DNA of 64,000 nt from Bacteroidota bacterium (GTDB taxonomy: Bacteria > Bacteroidota > Bacteroidia > Chitinophagales > Chitinophagaceae), in contig JAEWBT010000047.1 of NCBI GenBank assembly GCA_023391015.1, positions 1 to 64,000 on the forward strand, in the 5' to 3' direction. Positions 43,333 to 50,571 of the stretch are shown here, piece by piece; position 1 is the first letter of the stretch; the number at the start of each line of letters is the position of its first letter. A program made the translations under genes and the position numbers. The notes under the pieces were generated by a model. That model searched no databases. It saw nothing but the letters and a program-made list of their open reading frames with translations, and had not been told where the DNA came from.

Positions 43333-43974
43333 TCATGACCGTAATATTTCTGCTAATTGCATCTTCACTAACTCAAATTCAGTATATGGCATCTCTATCC
43401 TGTTAAACTCAATTATATCCTCTTTCGATACTTTACTGAACACAAGCGGTGGATCGCTAGATACTATTTCTGTATATAAGATAGTAACTGAAAATTGTTC
43501 ACTAGAATTTATTGACTCATGAAATTCAGTTGATTCGACAGAGTAATATTCTCCCATCTGCATCACTTGGGTAGTTTCAGGTATCAAATAGTACCTGCCT
43601 GGCAATTTTGTAAGCATTGAACTACCCTCCATATATTCAACACGAAATAATTCACCAGCATCATCAAACTGAGATTCTTGAACTTTATATGTATTATTAA
43701 TAATTGTACCGTGCAGAACTAAACTTTTGAAATTAAAAGTATGGTTATGAATTAACAGGTTGTCATCTTGCACTTTTGCATCACTTGCCCATATATGAAG
43801 ACGTAGTGCGATTTGGTCTGTTACATTACCAAGACTAAAAGAATAAAAACCAAGAGGATGGTATTTTCCAACAATATTCAAGTCAGGAAAGCACTTCAAA
43901 AGAGCAATCTTTATTTCGTCTACAGGACGTTCTTTATATAGACTTTGATACAAGTTAGTTAGATGGTTATCCAT
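43333..43974 (-). CDS. Cupin-like protein paired with a membrane protein
   Basis: 213 residues with a cupin/cysteine-dioxygenase-like core: HPLGFYSFSL, RLHIWASDA, then HNHTFNFKSLVLHGTI with closely spaced His residues, and a later TEFHESI that could give another metal ligand. The family is not clear to me; a small-molecule dioxygenase-like or ligand-sensing role is possible. It begins inside the end of the upstream membrane-protein gene (8-nt overlap), so the two are co-translated and likely act together. It is A+T-rich compared with the host flanks. Confidence 0.6.
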   Translation of the reverse strand: MDNHLTNLYQSLYKERPVDEIKIALLKCFPDLNIVGKYHPLGFYSFSLGNVTDQIALRLHIWASDAKVQDDNLLIHNHTFNFKSLVLHGTIINNTYKVQESQFDDAGELFRVEYMEGSSMLTKLPGRYYLIPETTQVMQMGEYYSVESTEFHESINSSEQFSVTILYTEIVSSDPPLVFSKVSKEDIIEFNRIEMPYTEFELVKMQLAEILRS

Positions 43975-44875
43975 ATGGATTTATATCACTTTTTGCCTTA
44001 GTAATAATTTCTTCAATCTCGGTTTCGTTCACTAATGCACCGAACTTTAGTTGTTCTAACAAAGCCTTTGTCTGAGCAACGTTAATTTCATTTTTACCTA
44101 CAAATTGTACCTCCATGTCTAAATTCATAACTTGACTTAGACTTTGTTTTAAGTCCTCACAATAGGCATCATAAAAAAAAGTTCCATTTTCATAGAGTAA
44201 TGCGGGCTCCGCCGGGTCTTCTTTAGTGATAATTGCTGTGGAAGAAGAAATGTCGAGGCGAAACAAAGAAAAACTGTCTTTTAGACCTAATTTGATATTC
44301 AGCCGTGGTTGTTCAGCTTTCCACATATAGGCAGCAACGATCGTTGCCAGCAAATCTATTTGGACGCTTCTCATTGTTTTTCTATTTTTAGTACCTGATT
44401 TAAGGCTGTTTCTATAAGTTGCATAGCTCTCACATAACTTTTGATTGTTTGGGTTCATGATTTGAATAGCTACGTCAATTGATCGGTTCTTTTCTCTAGC
44501 AAGTGAAGCTAGAAAAGGTAAGGTTTGAGCTCTAGTATATTGGCCGCTTCCACCATTAAACCACCATTTTTCTGTATCTATTCGTGCCTTAGTCATAGTA
44601 GAGCCAATTTCTACTGGCTGAAGAATTTTCATTTGTGCATTGAGCTTGTTCTTTGGAGTTAACCAGAAAAGAAAAGTTCCTAGTCCCACTGTCACTAGTG
44701 TGCTGGTAAATAAGCCGTCAAGAATTTTATATAAAACTTCATTACTAAAATTTATTCTTTCTTGAGTCAAAAAAGGAATCAACAAATGCCTTACAAGAAA
44801 TATAGCAAATAGAAGTAGAAATATAATTATGTAGAAGTATTTCCTCTGCTCCTTTGATGTTAGTTTGTCGATCAT
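43967..44875 (-). CDS. Two-TM protein with a cytoplasmic domain
   Basis: 302 residues with two hydrophobic segments (13-34, FYIIIFLLLFAIFLVRHLL; and about 52-72), followed by a soluble domain of 230 residues. The latter (TEKWWFNGGSGQYTRAQTLP; SIDVAIQIMNPNNQKLCESY) resembles the non-catalytic PLD-like or HKD-related folds found in membrane effectors, although no HKD motif is seen. I do not recognise a named family. It overlaps the cupin gene by 8 nt. A two-gene membrane effector/sensor pair inside a defence island is a reasonable guess. Confidence 0.6.
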   Translation of the reverse strand: MIDKLTSKEQRKYFYIIIFLLLFAIFLVRHLLIPFLTQERINFSNEVLYKILDGLFTSTLVTVGLGTFLFWLTPKNKLNAQMKILQPVEIGSTMTKARIDTEKWWFNGGSGQYTRAQTLPFLASLAREKNRSIDVAIQIMNPNNQKLCESYATYRNSLKSGTKNRKTMRSVQIDLLATIVAAYMWKAEQPRLNIKLGLKDSFSLFRLDISSSTAIITKEDPAEPALLYENGTFFYDAYCEDLKQSLSQVMNLDMEVQFVGKNEINVAQTKALLEQLKFGALVNETEIEEIITKAKSDINPYG

Positions 44876-45241
44876 TTTCTAAGTTTTGTGTTGATTGGTT
44901 TTCTGGACTTTTTGCGCATGATCTGTATTGTACGCCGTTATGAGCATTTTGCCTCAAACGCCTTCTTCAAAATACTCTGAAGGAATACCTCACCTGCTCG
45001 GCTGCGGACTTATGCGATCACTGGGAGCGGGGAGGTTAACTATTCTTGTTTTGGATCATCCAATATTTAGTCAATGAGGGTTGATAAATCGGTTGGACAC
45101 TTGACGCTGTATAATTTGCTACTTCTAATGATTAGGCCACTAATGTAATACACCCTGCATAAAAACAAAAACAAGCCGATCTGCAGCATACTAAGGCTAT
45201 CTATTTTTAAGATGACTCCTCTCTAAACTCATTCCTTCCTT

Positions 45242-45433
45242 TATATTTGCCGCTCTTTTTCACCTGTACCCGTGCGCACTTCCTTTTTTACACGACTCAT
45301 CCTGCGGAGCTATCTGAAGGAATATTACGTCTTGTGCCGGGAAAGGTCTCCGCATCCTTGAGATGCATCTGCTAAACCTGATTTTCCATCTTTTGGAAAG
45401 CCCCGCACGAAGCTTCGCTGCGGGGCTTTTTAT
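45242..45433 (+). ncRNA. Structured leader or small RNA ending in an intrinsic terminator
   Basis: TATATTTG at 45242-45249 fits the Bacteroidota -7 consensus TAnnTTTG. The following RNA of about 175 nt contains TGCGGAG (45303-45309) able to pair with CTCCGCA (45348-45354), and ends in a strong hairpin (45397-45407 with 45419-45429, itself capped by CGAAGCTTCG) plus a T-run. The CCGCA of the first helix can also pair with TGCGG of the terminator's right arm, as in attenuators. The first frame of the RNA-repair operon begins about 30 bp after. It may be an attenuating leader or an independent sRNA. Confidence 0.5.
45397..45433 (+). terminator. Intrinsic terminator before the RNA-repair operon
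   Basis: 11-bp GC-rich stem (45397-45407 with 45419-45429) with a self-complementary loop and TTTTT after it. No gene lies upstream on this strand, so it must end a leader or sRNA. Confidence 0.85.
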
Positions 45434-45459
45434 TTCTCCCTCTTAAAACAATTCAACCC

Positions 45460-45633
45460 ATGAAAAAAGAACAACGCTTCATGTCCCAACCATCGCGATC
45501 CGCCGCACCCTGCGGCGGTCTATTCCTGCAATGCAAAACCATGAAGCATGGGCCACCCATCTTATCAACCAATAACAAACACAACTACCTGCCGGCTTCG
45601 TACCAAGCGCCAACGCCGGCGGGCACTTCTTGA
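45460..45633 (+). CDS. Possible 57-residue leader or upstream frame
   Basis: ATG at 45460 (MKKEQRFMSQPSRSAAPCGG) opens a 57-codon frame that overlaps the next gene's start by 86 nt in another phase. The A-rich sequence before the ATG looks like a genuine Bacteroidota start. It may be a coupled leader peptide, or the true N-terminus of the next gene now separated by a frameshift. No family is recognised. Confidence 0.35.
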   Translation: MKKEQRFMSQPSRSAAPCGGLFLQCKTMKHGPPILSTNNKHNYLPASYQAPTPAGTS

Positions 45634-46285
45634 AGACCGCGACAAGCAGCTTTTAAAGCTTGACAGAGAACACGCGCGCCTATGGGAGCAACGTAACAAC
45701 CTGCCGTGGATACCGTTAGAGCCGCCTGTAATACGCGGCTGGAAACGCAGTTTTGTCCTTCGCGACGACGTCGCACGCCATAAAGACGCGCCGATGTACG
45801 AGCGGATTTTGAAGTGTATCAATGAGGTTCAGTACAGCCACCGCCGCGACTTTAAAAAGAAGAAACGGAGCCGAGGCCGAAAAATTCACGTCGTGCGTGA
45901 CCAGCAACTCAAACGCCTCGATAGCTGGGAATGGAACAAATGTGCGTTCACGCCGGAAGAAGCAGCTCACTTTGAGCTGGTGGAAAAGGTATCTTATCCG
46001 TGTGGTGCTGTTACCTACCGCTACGTGTTCCGCGAATCCTGGCGTTTTGTTCTGCGTATCCAGCCGAACATCATCTCCCGAACCCGGCAGTACGACGCAA
46101 ATCTGGAAGCCGAAATAAAAGCGATTGACAACTATCTTGACCGCACACAACAGCGTAACCGATTAAACAAGCTGCTACACGGCAGAAGTTGGAACTGGAA
46201 AAGCAGAAGGTCCGATGATCTTCATTACACCAGCCGCCATCCCTTCCAGAATATTCCGCTCCACAACCTCTTAACCGAAGACTAA
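45548..46285 (+). CDS. Basic protein of unknown function in the RNA-repair operon
   Basis: 245 residues, strongly basic (RTKRQRRRALLEDRDKQL; FKKKKRSRGRKIHVVRDQQ), rich in Trp/Tyr and without membrane segments or signal peptide. Conserved-looking blocks are NLPWIPLEPPVIRGWKRSFV and FELVEKVSYPCGAVTYRY. The charge and the downstream ligase and kinase suggest an RNA- or ribosome-binding protein. I do not recognise a named family. The start is uncertain because an overlapping frame begins at 45460. Confidence 0.7.
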   Translation: MGHPSYQPITNTTTCRLRTKRQRRRALLEDRDKQLLKLDREHARLWEQRNNLPWIPLEPPVIRGWKRSFVLRDDVARHKDAPMYERILKCINEVQYSHRRDFKKKKRSRGRKIHVVRDQQLKRLDSWEWNKCAFTPEEAAHFELVEKVSYPCGAVTYRYVFRESWRFVLRIQPNIISRTRQYDANLEAEIKAIDNYLDRTQQRNRLNKLLHGRSWNWKSRRSDDLHYTSRHPFQNIPLHNLLTED

Positions 46286-46301
46286 ATAATCCCAAAATAC
46301 A

Positions 46302-46406
46302 ATGCTCCTAACTATTACCCTCAACCGCGCACCCGATACTGACTTGGGCTACCTGTTGCACAAGCATCCTACTAAAGTGCAGCAGGTAGAAGCAGGTAGA
46401 CATTAA
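46302..46406 (+). pseudogene. hen1: Relic of hen1 (N-terminal 34 codons)
   Basis: The frame MLLTITLNRAPDTDLGYLLH, then KHPTKVQQVEAG, matches the N-terminus of bacterial Hen1 (3'-terminal RNA ribose 2'-O-methyltransferase), which opens MLLTIT...TDLGYLLHKHP..VQ. Hen1 is normally over 450 residues; here it stops after 34. The break comes right at a tandem AGCAGGTAGA duplication (46381-46400). The remaining gene is absent, and the RNA ligase starts 38 bp later. It marks a past Pnkp/Hen1-type repair locus. Confidence 0.75.
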
Positions 46407-46444
46407 GGCTGGCGTAGCCCCTCTCATTCAAACAACAGAATCCC

Positions 46445-47164
46445 ATGATTACCGCTAAATACGGTAGGACTTATCATTACCCTTTCTCGCCGGGTACCTC
46501 CTCCGACGACCGTATTCAATACGATTACTGGCAGCATATACAAGGCATGTCCACCCTGCTGCACACTGAGAAGTTGGATGGTGAAAACAACTGCCTGAAC
46601 CGCTACGGTGTCTTTGCCCGCTCACACGCCGCACCTACTACATCACCTTGGACGGCAGCCCTGCGGCAACGTTGGGAAAGCTTAAAGCACGACCTAGGCG
46701 ACCTGGAGCTTTTTGGCGAGAACCTGTATGCTGTTCACTCCATAGAATACTACCGCTTGGAGCAGCACTACTTCGTCTTTGCCGTGCGTTGTTTGGATAT
46801 GTGGTTGAGTTGGGAGGAAGTGCAGTTTTATGCTGCTGCATTCGACTTTCCTACAGTGCCACTGTTAGCACAAACCAGCGACTTTCAGAACGAGGCCACC
46901 TTTAAAGCAACAGTATTGTCGCTTGCTGCGCAACGAAGCGGATTTGACTCCCACGATGTGCAAAGCGGTAAGTCTTGTACACGCGAAGGCATTGTGAGTC
47001 GAAACAGCGATGCCTTTCCCGTGGCGGCACTCGGCGAAAATGTATTTAAGTACGTACGCAAAGGGCACGTGAAAACCGACGCGCATTGGACGCGTCACTG
47101 GAAACGCGCCCGCCTTATTCACGAACAAAAACCTGGCAGCCATGGAACCAATTCTTTCGAATAA
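46445..47164 (+). CDS. RNA ligase (Rnl family, DRB0094-like)
   Basis: An ATP-dependent RNA ligase of 239 residues that joins 3'-OH to 5'-phosphate ends. Nucleotidyltransferase motifs are in order: motif I EKLDGEN with the adenylated Lys43, motif Ia FARSHAAP, motif III LFGENLYAVHSIEY, motif IV REGIVSR and motif V VFKYVRKGHVK. It is close in plan to the Deinococcus DRB0094 ligase, which is also encoded beside an HD-polynucleotide kinase. The stop overlaps the kinase gene by 23 nt, so the two are translationally coupled. Confidence 0.9.
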   Translation: MITAKYGRTYHYPFSPGTSSDDRIQYDYWQHIQGMSTLLHTEKLDGENNCLNRYGVFARSHAAPTTSPWTAALRQRWESLKHDLGDLELFGENLYAVHSIEYYRLEQHYFVFAVRCLDMWLSWEEVQFYAAAFDFPTVPLLAQTSDFQNEATFKATVLSLAAQRSGFDSHDVQSGKSCTREGIVSRNSDAFPVAALGENVFKYVRKGHVKTDAHWTRHWKRARLIHEQKPGSHGTNSFE

Positions 47165-48248
47165 AGACTGGAACAATCTCCTGCAACGCTATGCGTGGGT
47201 TCGGGACATGGAAGGTGTGCCGCAAGACCCTCGTCACCATGCGGAGGGGGATGTGGCTACGCATACTCGTATGGTGCTGGATGCACTTGTCGGCTTGCCT
47301 GAATATCAAGGCCTTAACCCGCATCTGCAAGAGGTGATTTGGATAGCCGCGCTGCTGCATGATGTAGAAAAACGCAGCACTACCTTTCGCGAGGAAGACG
47401 GCAGCATTGTATCGCCCGGCCACGCCAAGAAAGGGGCACTCACTACACGGCACATCCTGATGACAGGACTGCCGGTGCCTTTTGCCACACGGGAGGCCAT
47501 TGTAGGATTGGTGCGCTATCATGGTCTGCCGCTTTGGGTGATGCATAAGCCCGATCCGCAAAAAGCTTTGCTCGCCGTTTCGCTCGCCGTCAATACCGAA
47601 TGGCTGGCGATGTTGGCTAAGGCCGATGTATTGGGCCGCATCTGCACAGATAGGACAGAGCTGTTGGAGCGGATTGAATTTTTTGAGGCCTATTGCAAAG
47701 AACAGGGTTGCTGGGGCACTGCCTATGCTTTTGCGAGCGACGCAGCCCGCTTCGAATATTTTCATAAGGAAGGCGGCAGTCCGCTCTACAAACCCCACGA
47801 GGCGGCTATTTGCGAGGTGACGATGCTCTGTGGCCTGCCTGGTATGGGCAAGGATTTTTACTTCCGTCAGCATTGTCCCGATCTGCCCGTGGTAAGCCTG
47901 GATGCTATCCGCCGTGCGCACAAGCTCAAGCCTGATGATAAAGCCGCCACAGGCTGGGTAGTGCAGCAGGCAAAGGAAGCAGCACGCGTACACCTGCGTG
48001 CAAAGCAGAATTTTGTGTGGAATGCCACCAATATCACCCGTCAGATGCGTAGTCAACTCATCGCACTCTTTGCAGATTATGGCGCGCGGATAAAGCTGGT
48101 GTATGTAGAAAAGCCTTTCCACACCTGGCGGACGCAGAATGCGGAGCGGGAACATGTCGTTCCGATTAGCGTACTGAATAAGCTACTGAATAAGCTGGAA
48201 GTACCTACGGCGGATGAGGCGCATGAAGTAGTTTACTGGGTGGCTTAA
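47142..48248 (+). CDS. HD phosphohydrolase-polynucleotide kinase fusion (DRB0098-like)
   Basis: 368 residues. Residues 20-190 form an HD domain (HAEGDVATHTRMVLDAL; H73-D74 in LLHDVEK; GLVRYHGLPLW). Residues 225-368 form a P-loop kinase with GLPGMGKD (231-238) and downstream VVSLDAIRR. The kinase should phosphorylate 5'-OH ends and the HD domain should remove 3' or 2',3'-cyclic phosphates, as reported for the Deinococcus homologue, making ends fit for the adjacent ligase. It ends before a terminator facing the convergent NAD operon. Confidence 0.9.
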   Translation: MEPILSNKDWNNLLQRYAWVRDMEGVPQDPRHHAEGDVATHTRMVLDALVGLPEYQGLNPHLQEVIWIAALLHDVEKRSTTFREEDGSIVSPGHAKKGALTTRHILMTGLPVPFATREAIVGLVRYHGLPLWVMHKPDPQKALLAVSLAVNTEWLAMLAKADVLGRICTDRTELLERIEFFEAYCKEQGCWGTAYAFASDAARFEYFHKEGGSPLYKPHEAAICEVTMLCGLPGMGKDFYFRQHCPDLPVVSLDAIRRAHKLKPDDKAATGWVVQQAKEAARVHLRAKQNFVWNATNITRQMRSQLIALFADYGARIKLVYVEKPFHTWRTQNAEREHVVPISVLNKLLNKLEVPTADEAHEVVYWVA

Positions 48249-48252
48249 TCAA

Positions 48253-48289
48253 AAAGTGTCCTCGCGGTTTTGAGACGTGGGGACACTTT
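48253..48289. terminator. Terminator of the RNA-repair operon
   Basis: AAAGTGTCC (48253-48261) pairs with GGACACTTT (48281-48289), with extra inner pairs. It lies 5 bp after the kinase stop. With A-rich and T-rich flanks it may also stop the opposing transcript. Confidence 0.85.
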
Positions 48290-48318
48290 ACTTTATACCG
48301 TCGTGGGTTCCTACATTT

Positions 48319-48349
48319 AAGCAAGCTGGAAAATCATGTTAGCTTGCTT
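48319..48349 (-). terminator. Hairpin downstream of prs
   Basis: AAGCAAGCT (48319-48327) pairs with AGCTTGCTT (48341-48349). The T-run is weak on both sides. It is 46 bp past the prs stop on the minus strand. Confidence 0.6.
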
Positions 48350-48395
48350 TCCTTATAGCCGATCAATATTTCTACAGATACGCTGAAAGGAAATC

Positions 48396-49241
48396 TTAGG
48401 CGACTAGATATTTTTCTACCGGAAGGCAGGGTATTCTCTCCACCTTCCGGTAGGAATCTGTCGTGTAAATCGCATCCACGCCAGGTATTTCAATGCCTTT
48501 GCTAAAAATACCGTGGCTTACAATAAGGACGATGGTTTGCGCGCCTTTCGCCTTAAGCATCTGCGCGGTACCCGCGAAAGTTCCACCACCGTCGCAGATA
48601 TCATCTACGATAAAGCAGGTCTGGCCGCTGAGGTCTTCTGTCGTTGTTTTAAAAGAGGTAAGCGCACCCGTCTTGAGGTCACGTTCCTTCATACACTCCA
48701 CCACATTGTCTACGCCGAGATAGGCAGCGAGTTTATGGATCTTTTTTAGTGCGCCCGCGTCCGGCGAAACAAGGCAATAGTTATCAACGGTATGTTTCGT
48801 TTGATAATCCGCTATTGCATCACGAACGAACAGATGGTTGGGCACTGCGTAAGACCGATCAATCAGCGCCGTGCTTACTTCTGAATGCGGGTCAAAGATT
48901 TTCACCTTTTTAAAGGCAGCCGCATTGAGCATAGTGGCAATCACCTTAAGCGAAAAGGGCTCGCCTTCCAGCATCACCCTGTCCATGCGCGCAGCCAGCA
49001 GATAGGAGAGATGGAGTTCTATGTGTGTGAACTCCAAATAATCCAGCGTGTTCTTCGCAAATAATAAGAGCAACAAATCGGCTGCGTTAGCCGTTCTGGC
49101 CAGAATACGGATGGGGACTGTTCGGTCCATGTTTTCCAGACTAGCCATATCTATTTTCAGATGAGGCTGACCGTCGGGAAAGATCATTGCTTGGTAGTGC
49201 AGGTCAGAATGCTCCGGGTAGATGAGGTTGAGGGTTTTCAT
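48396..49241 (-). CDS. prs: Ribose-phosphate pyrophosphokinase family (possible ADP-ribose variant)
   Basis: Prs makes PRPP from ribose 5-phosphate and ATP. The 281-residue protein has the metal-binding IFDPHSE segment and the PRPP loop CFIVDDICDGGGTFAG, but it is shorter than housekeeping Prs (about 315) and divergent. In this operon PRPP would feed the NadV reaction. An alternative is an enzyme of the phage NARP1 type, where a Prs homologue pyrophosphorylates ADP-ribose and a NadV homologue then makes NAD+. Its start overlaps the phosphoesterase stop (ATGA). It is the last gene of the operon. Confidence 0.85.
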   Translation of the reverse strand: MKTLNLIYPEHSDLHYQAMIFPDGQPHLKIDMASLENMDRTVPIRILARTANAADLLLLLFAKNTLDYLEFTHIELHLSYLLAARMDRVMLEGEPFSLKVIATMLNAAAFKKVKIFDPHSEVSTALIDRSYAVPNHLFVRDAIADYQTKHTVDNYCLVSPDAGALKKIHKLAAYLGVDNVVECMKERDLKTGALTSFKTTTEDLSGQTCFIVDDICDGGGTFAGTAQMLKAKGAQTIVLIVSHGIFSKGIEIPGVDAIYTTDSYRKVERIPCLPVEKYLVA

Positions 49242-49972
49242 TTGTTGCGGCCTTTTTCAGTGGGATAAAACTGTTTTACTGTATCACTCTGCCAATACTG
49301 TTTGGTGTCGGCATCCAGCGCCGACAGCTTCCCATAATAGGCGGCTCCCGTGTCTAGATTCCACACGTTGCATCCTTGCATGGGCACTTCAATACCGTAG
49401 TTCAAAGTCGGTGTGTGGCCGATAAAAATCTCCTTAAAAAGCAGTAGCTGCCGTGGATAAAGTTTAGTTTCTCCACGTATATAGCTATCCTTTTCCAAAG
49501 CCATATTCCAAAGTGTGCGGTCTAAGAAAAAAGTACTTTCATGGTATTCTTTCGCTGGGCCATCCATAGAGCAAAAGCCCCCATGAATGAAAAGCCGGTT
49601 TTGCTCATCTACATAGTAGTTGTACAGGTTTTGGAAGAACTCCAAATGTGCTGTCCGTCGCGAATGGCTTAGTTCAGAATAGCTTGCTATTGTTGCTTCC
49701 CCTCCGCTGTTGAGCCACACTTTTTGTGGCGTTTCTCCCCGCAACCAACTCTCGCACCAAATGTCATGATTGCCGCGGATGAAGATGCAGTTGTGCTTCT
49801 TTTTCAGCGCTATCAGAAAATCTATCACTTGCGCCGACTGAGACCAGCCGTCTACGTAGTCTCCAAGAAATATGAGACGGTCATCAGGAGAAAGACCAAC
49901 ACGGTTAATCAACTGCTCCAACGCACGCAGGCTGCCGTGAATGTCGCCGATAACAAGAGTTCTTGGATTCAT
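49238..49972 (-). CDS. Calcineurin-like metallophosphoesterase (PP1-like)
   Basis: 244 residues with the two-metal phosphatase signature: GDIHG (residues 9-13), GDYVDGW and RGNHDIW, then later His ligands (FIHGG; IGHTPT). It resembles bacterial serine/threonine-type phosphatases of the lambda/PrpE group. In NAD/RNA-repair clusters it may open 2',3'-cyclic or remove terminal phosphates. I start at ATG 49970-49972 (MNPRTLVIGDIHG); the frame extends into kptA without sense. Confidence 0.88.
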   Translation of the reverse strand: MNPRTLVIGDIHGSLRALEQLINRVGLSPDDRLIFLGDYVDGWSQSAQVIDFLIALKKKHNCIFIRGNHDIWCESWLRGETPQKVWLNSGGEATIASYSELSHSRRTAHLEFFQNLYNYYVDEQNRLFIHGGFCSMDGPAKEYHESTFFLDRTLWNMALEKDSYIRGETKLYPRQLLLFKEIFIGHTPTLNYGIEVPMQGCNVWNLDTGAAYYGKLSALDADTKQYWQSDTVKQFYPTEKGRNK

Positions 49973-49982
49973 AAAAGGAAGT

Positions 49983-50534
49983 CTACGCAACGTCCGTGCT
50001 GATGTACTGTGATGGTACGGCATCCGTCAGCCAAACACCGTTTGCAGACAGGAAAAACTGGTATCCTTCCCGGTGCATATCGCCGCTCTTGACGGTGAGA
50101 ATAATGGGCTTACCGCGCCGCTGCCCAACAACTGTAGCGGTGTCTTGGTCCTTACTCAAATGCACATGCTGGCGACTCATTTTCCGGATGCCTTCTTTCC
50201 GAATTGCAGGAAGCACAGCTCCTACCGTTCCATGGTATAAATGCTCAGGCGGCTGCTGCGGGATGAGACCTAGCTCAACATCTATGGAGTGTCCCTGACT
50301 CGCTCTGATTTTTGTTTTATCCTCATTGAGCGCAAAGCGTTGTTTAGCATTCTCCCGGACTATTTCCATCAGTTCATCTGACGAAAGTGGATGGCCATGG
50401 GCTGCCATTTTGCGGAGCAATTCAGAGACGTCAGCCCAGCCTTGATCGTTTAGCTGTAAACCAATTGTTTCCGGTTTATGCCGGAGGATGAGGCTGAGAA
50501 ATTTGCTGGTTTGAGTGGTTTGTTGCGGAGTCAT
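49983..50534 (-). CDS. kptA: RNA 2'-phosphotransferase (Tpt1/KptA)
   Basis: KptA transfers an internal RNA 2'-phosphate to NAD+, giving ADP-ribose 1'',2''-cyclic phosphate and nicotinamide. The 183-residue protein has all family motifs: SLILRHKPE (Arg), IRASQGHSI (Arg and His), LYHGT and QHVHLSKD with a final GQRRGKP region. Its NAD+ consumption explains the company of nadV and prs. It lies 37 bp after the macro/ARH gene and 10 bp before the phosphoesterase. Confidence 0.94.
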   Translation of the reverse strand: MTPQQTTQTSKFLSLILRHKPETIGLQLNDQGWADVSELLRKMAAHGHPLSSDELMEIVRENAKQRFALNEDKTKIRASQGHSIDVELGLIPQQPPEHLYHGTVGAVLPAIRKEGIRKMSRQHVHLSKDQDTATVVGQRRGKPIILTVKSGDMHREGYQFFLSANGVWLTDAVPSQYISTDVA

Positions 50535-50571
50535 TTGGGATGGATTGAGAAGAATGTTCTGAAGTCCCTTC

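Larger units (their letters stand above)
44876..45459. other. Intergenic region with the leader of the RNA-repair operon
   Basis: Almost 600 bp between divergent units. The first half shows no gene or clear structure. From 45242 a TATATTTG (-7-like) box, a hairpin (45303-45354) and an intrinsic terminator (45397-45433) precede the plus-strand operon. Confidence 0.6.
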
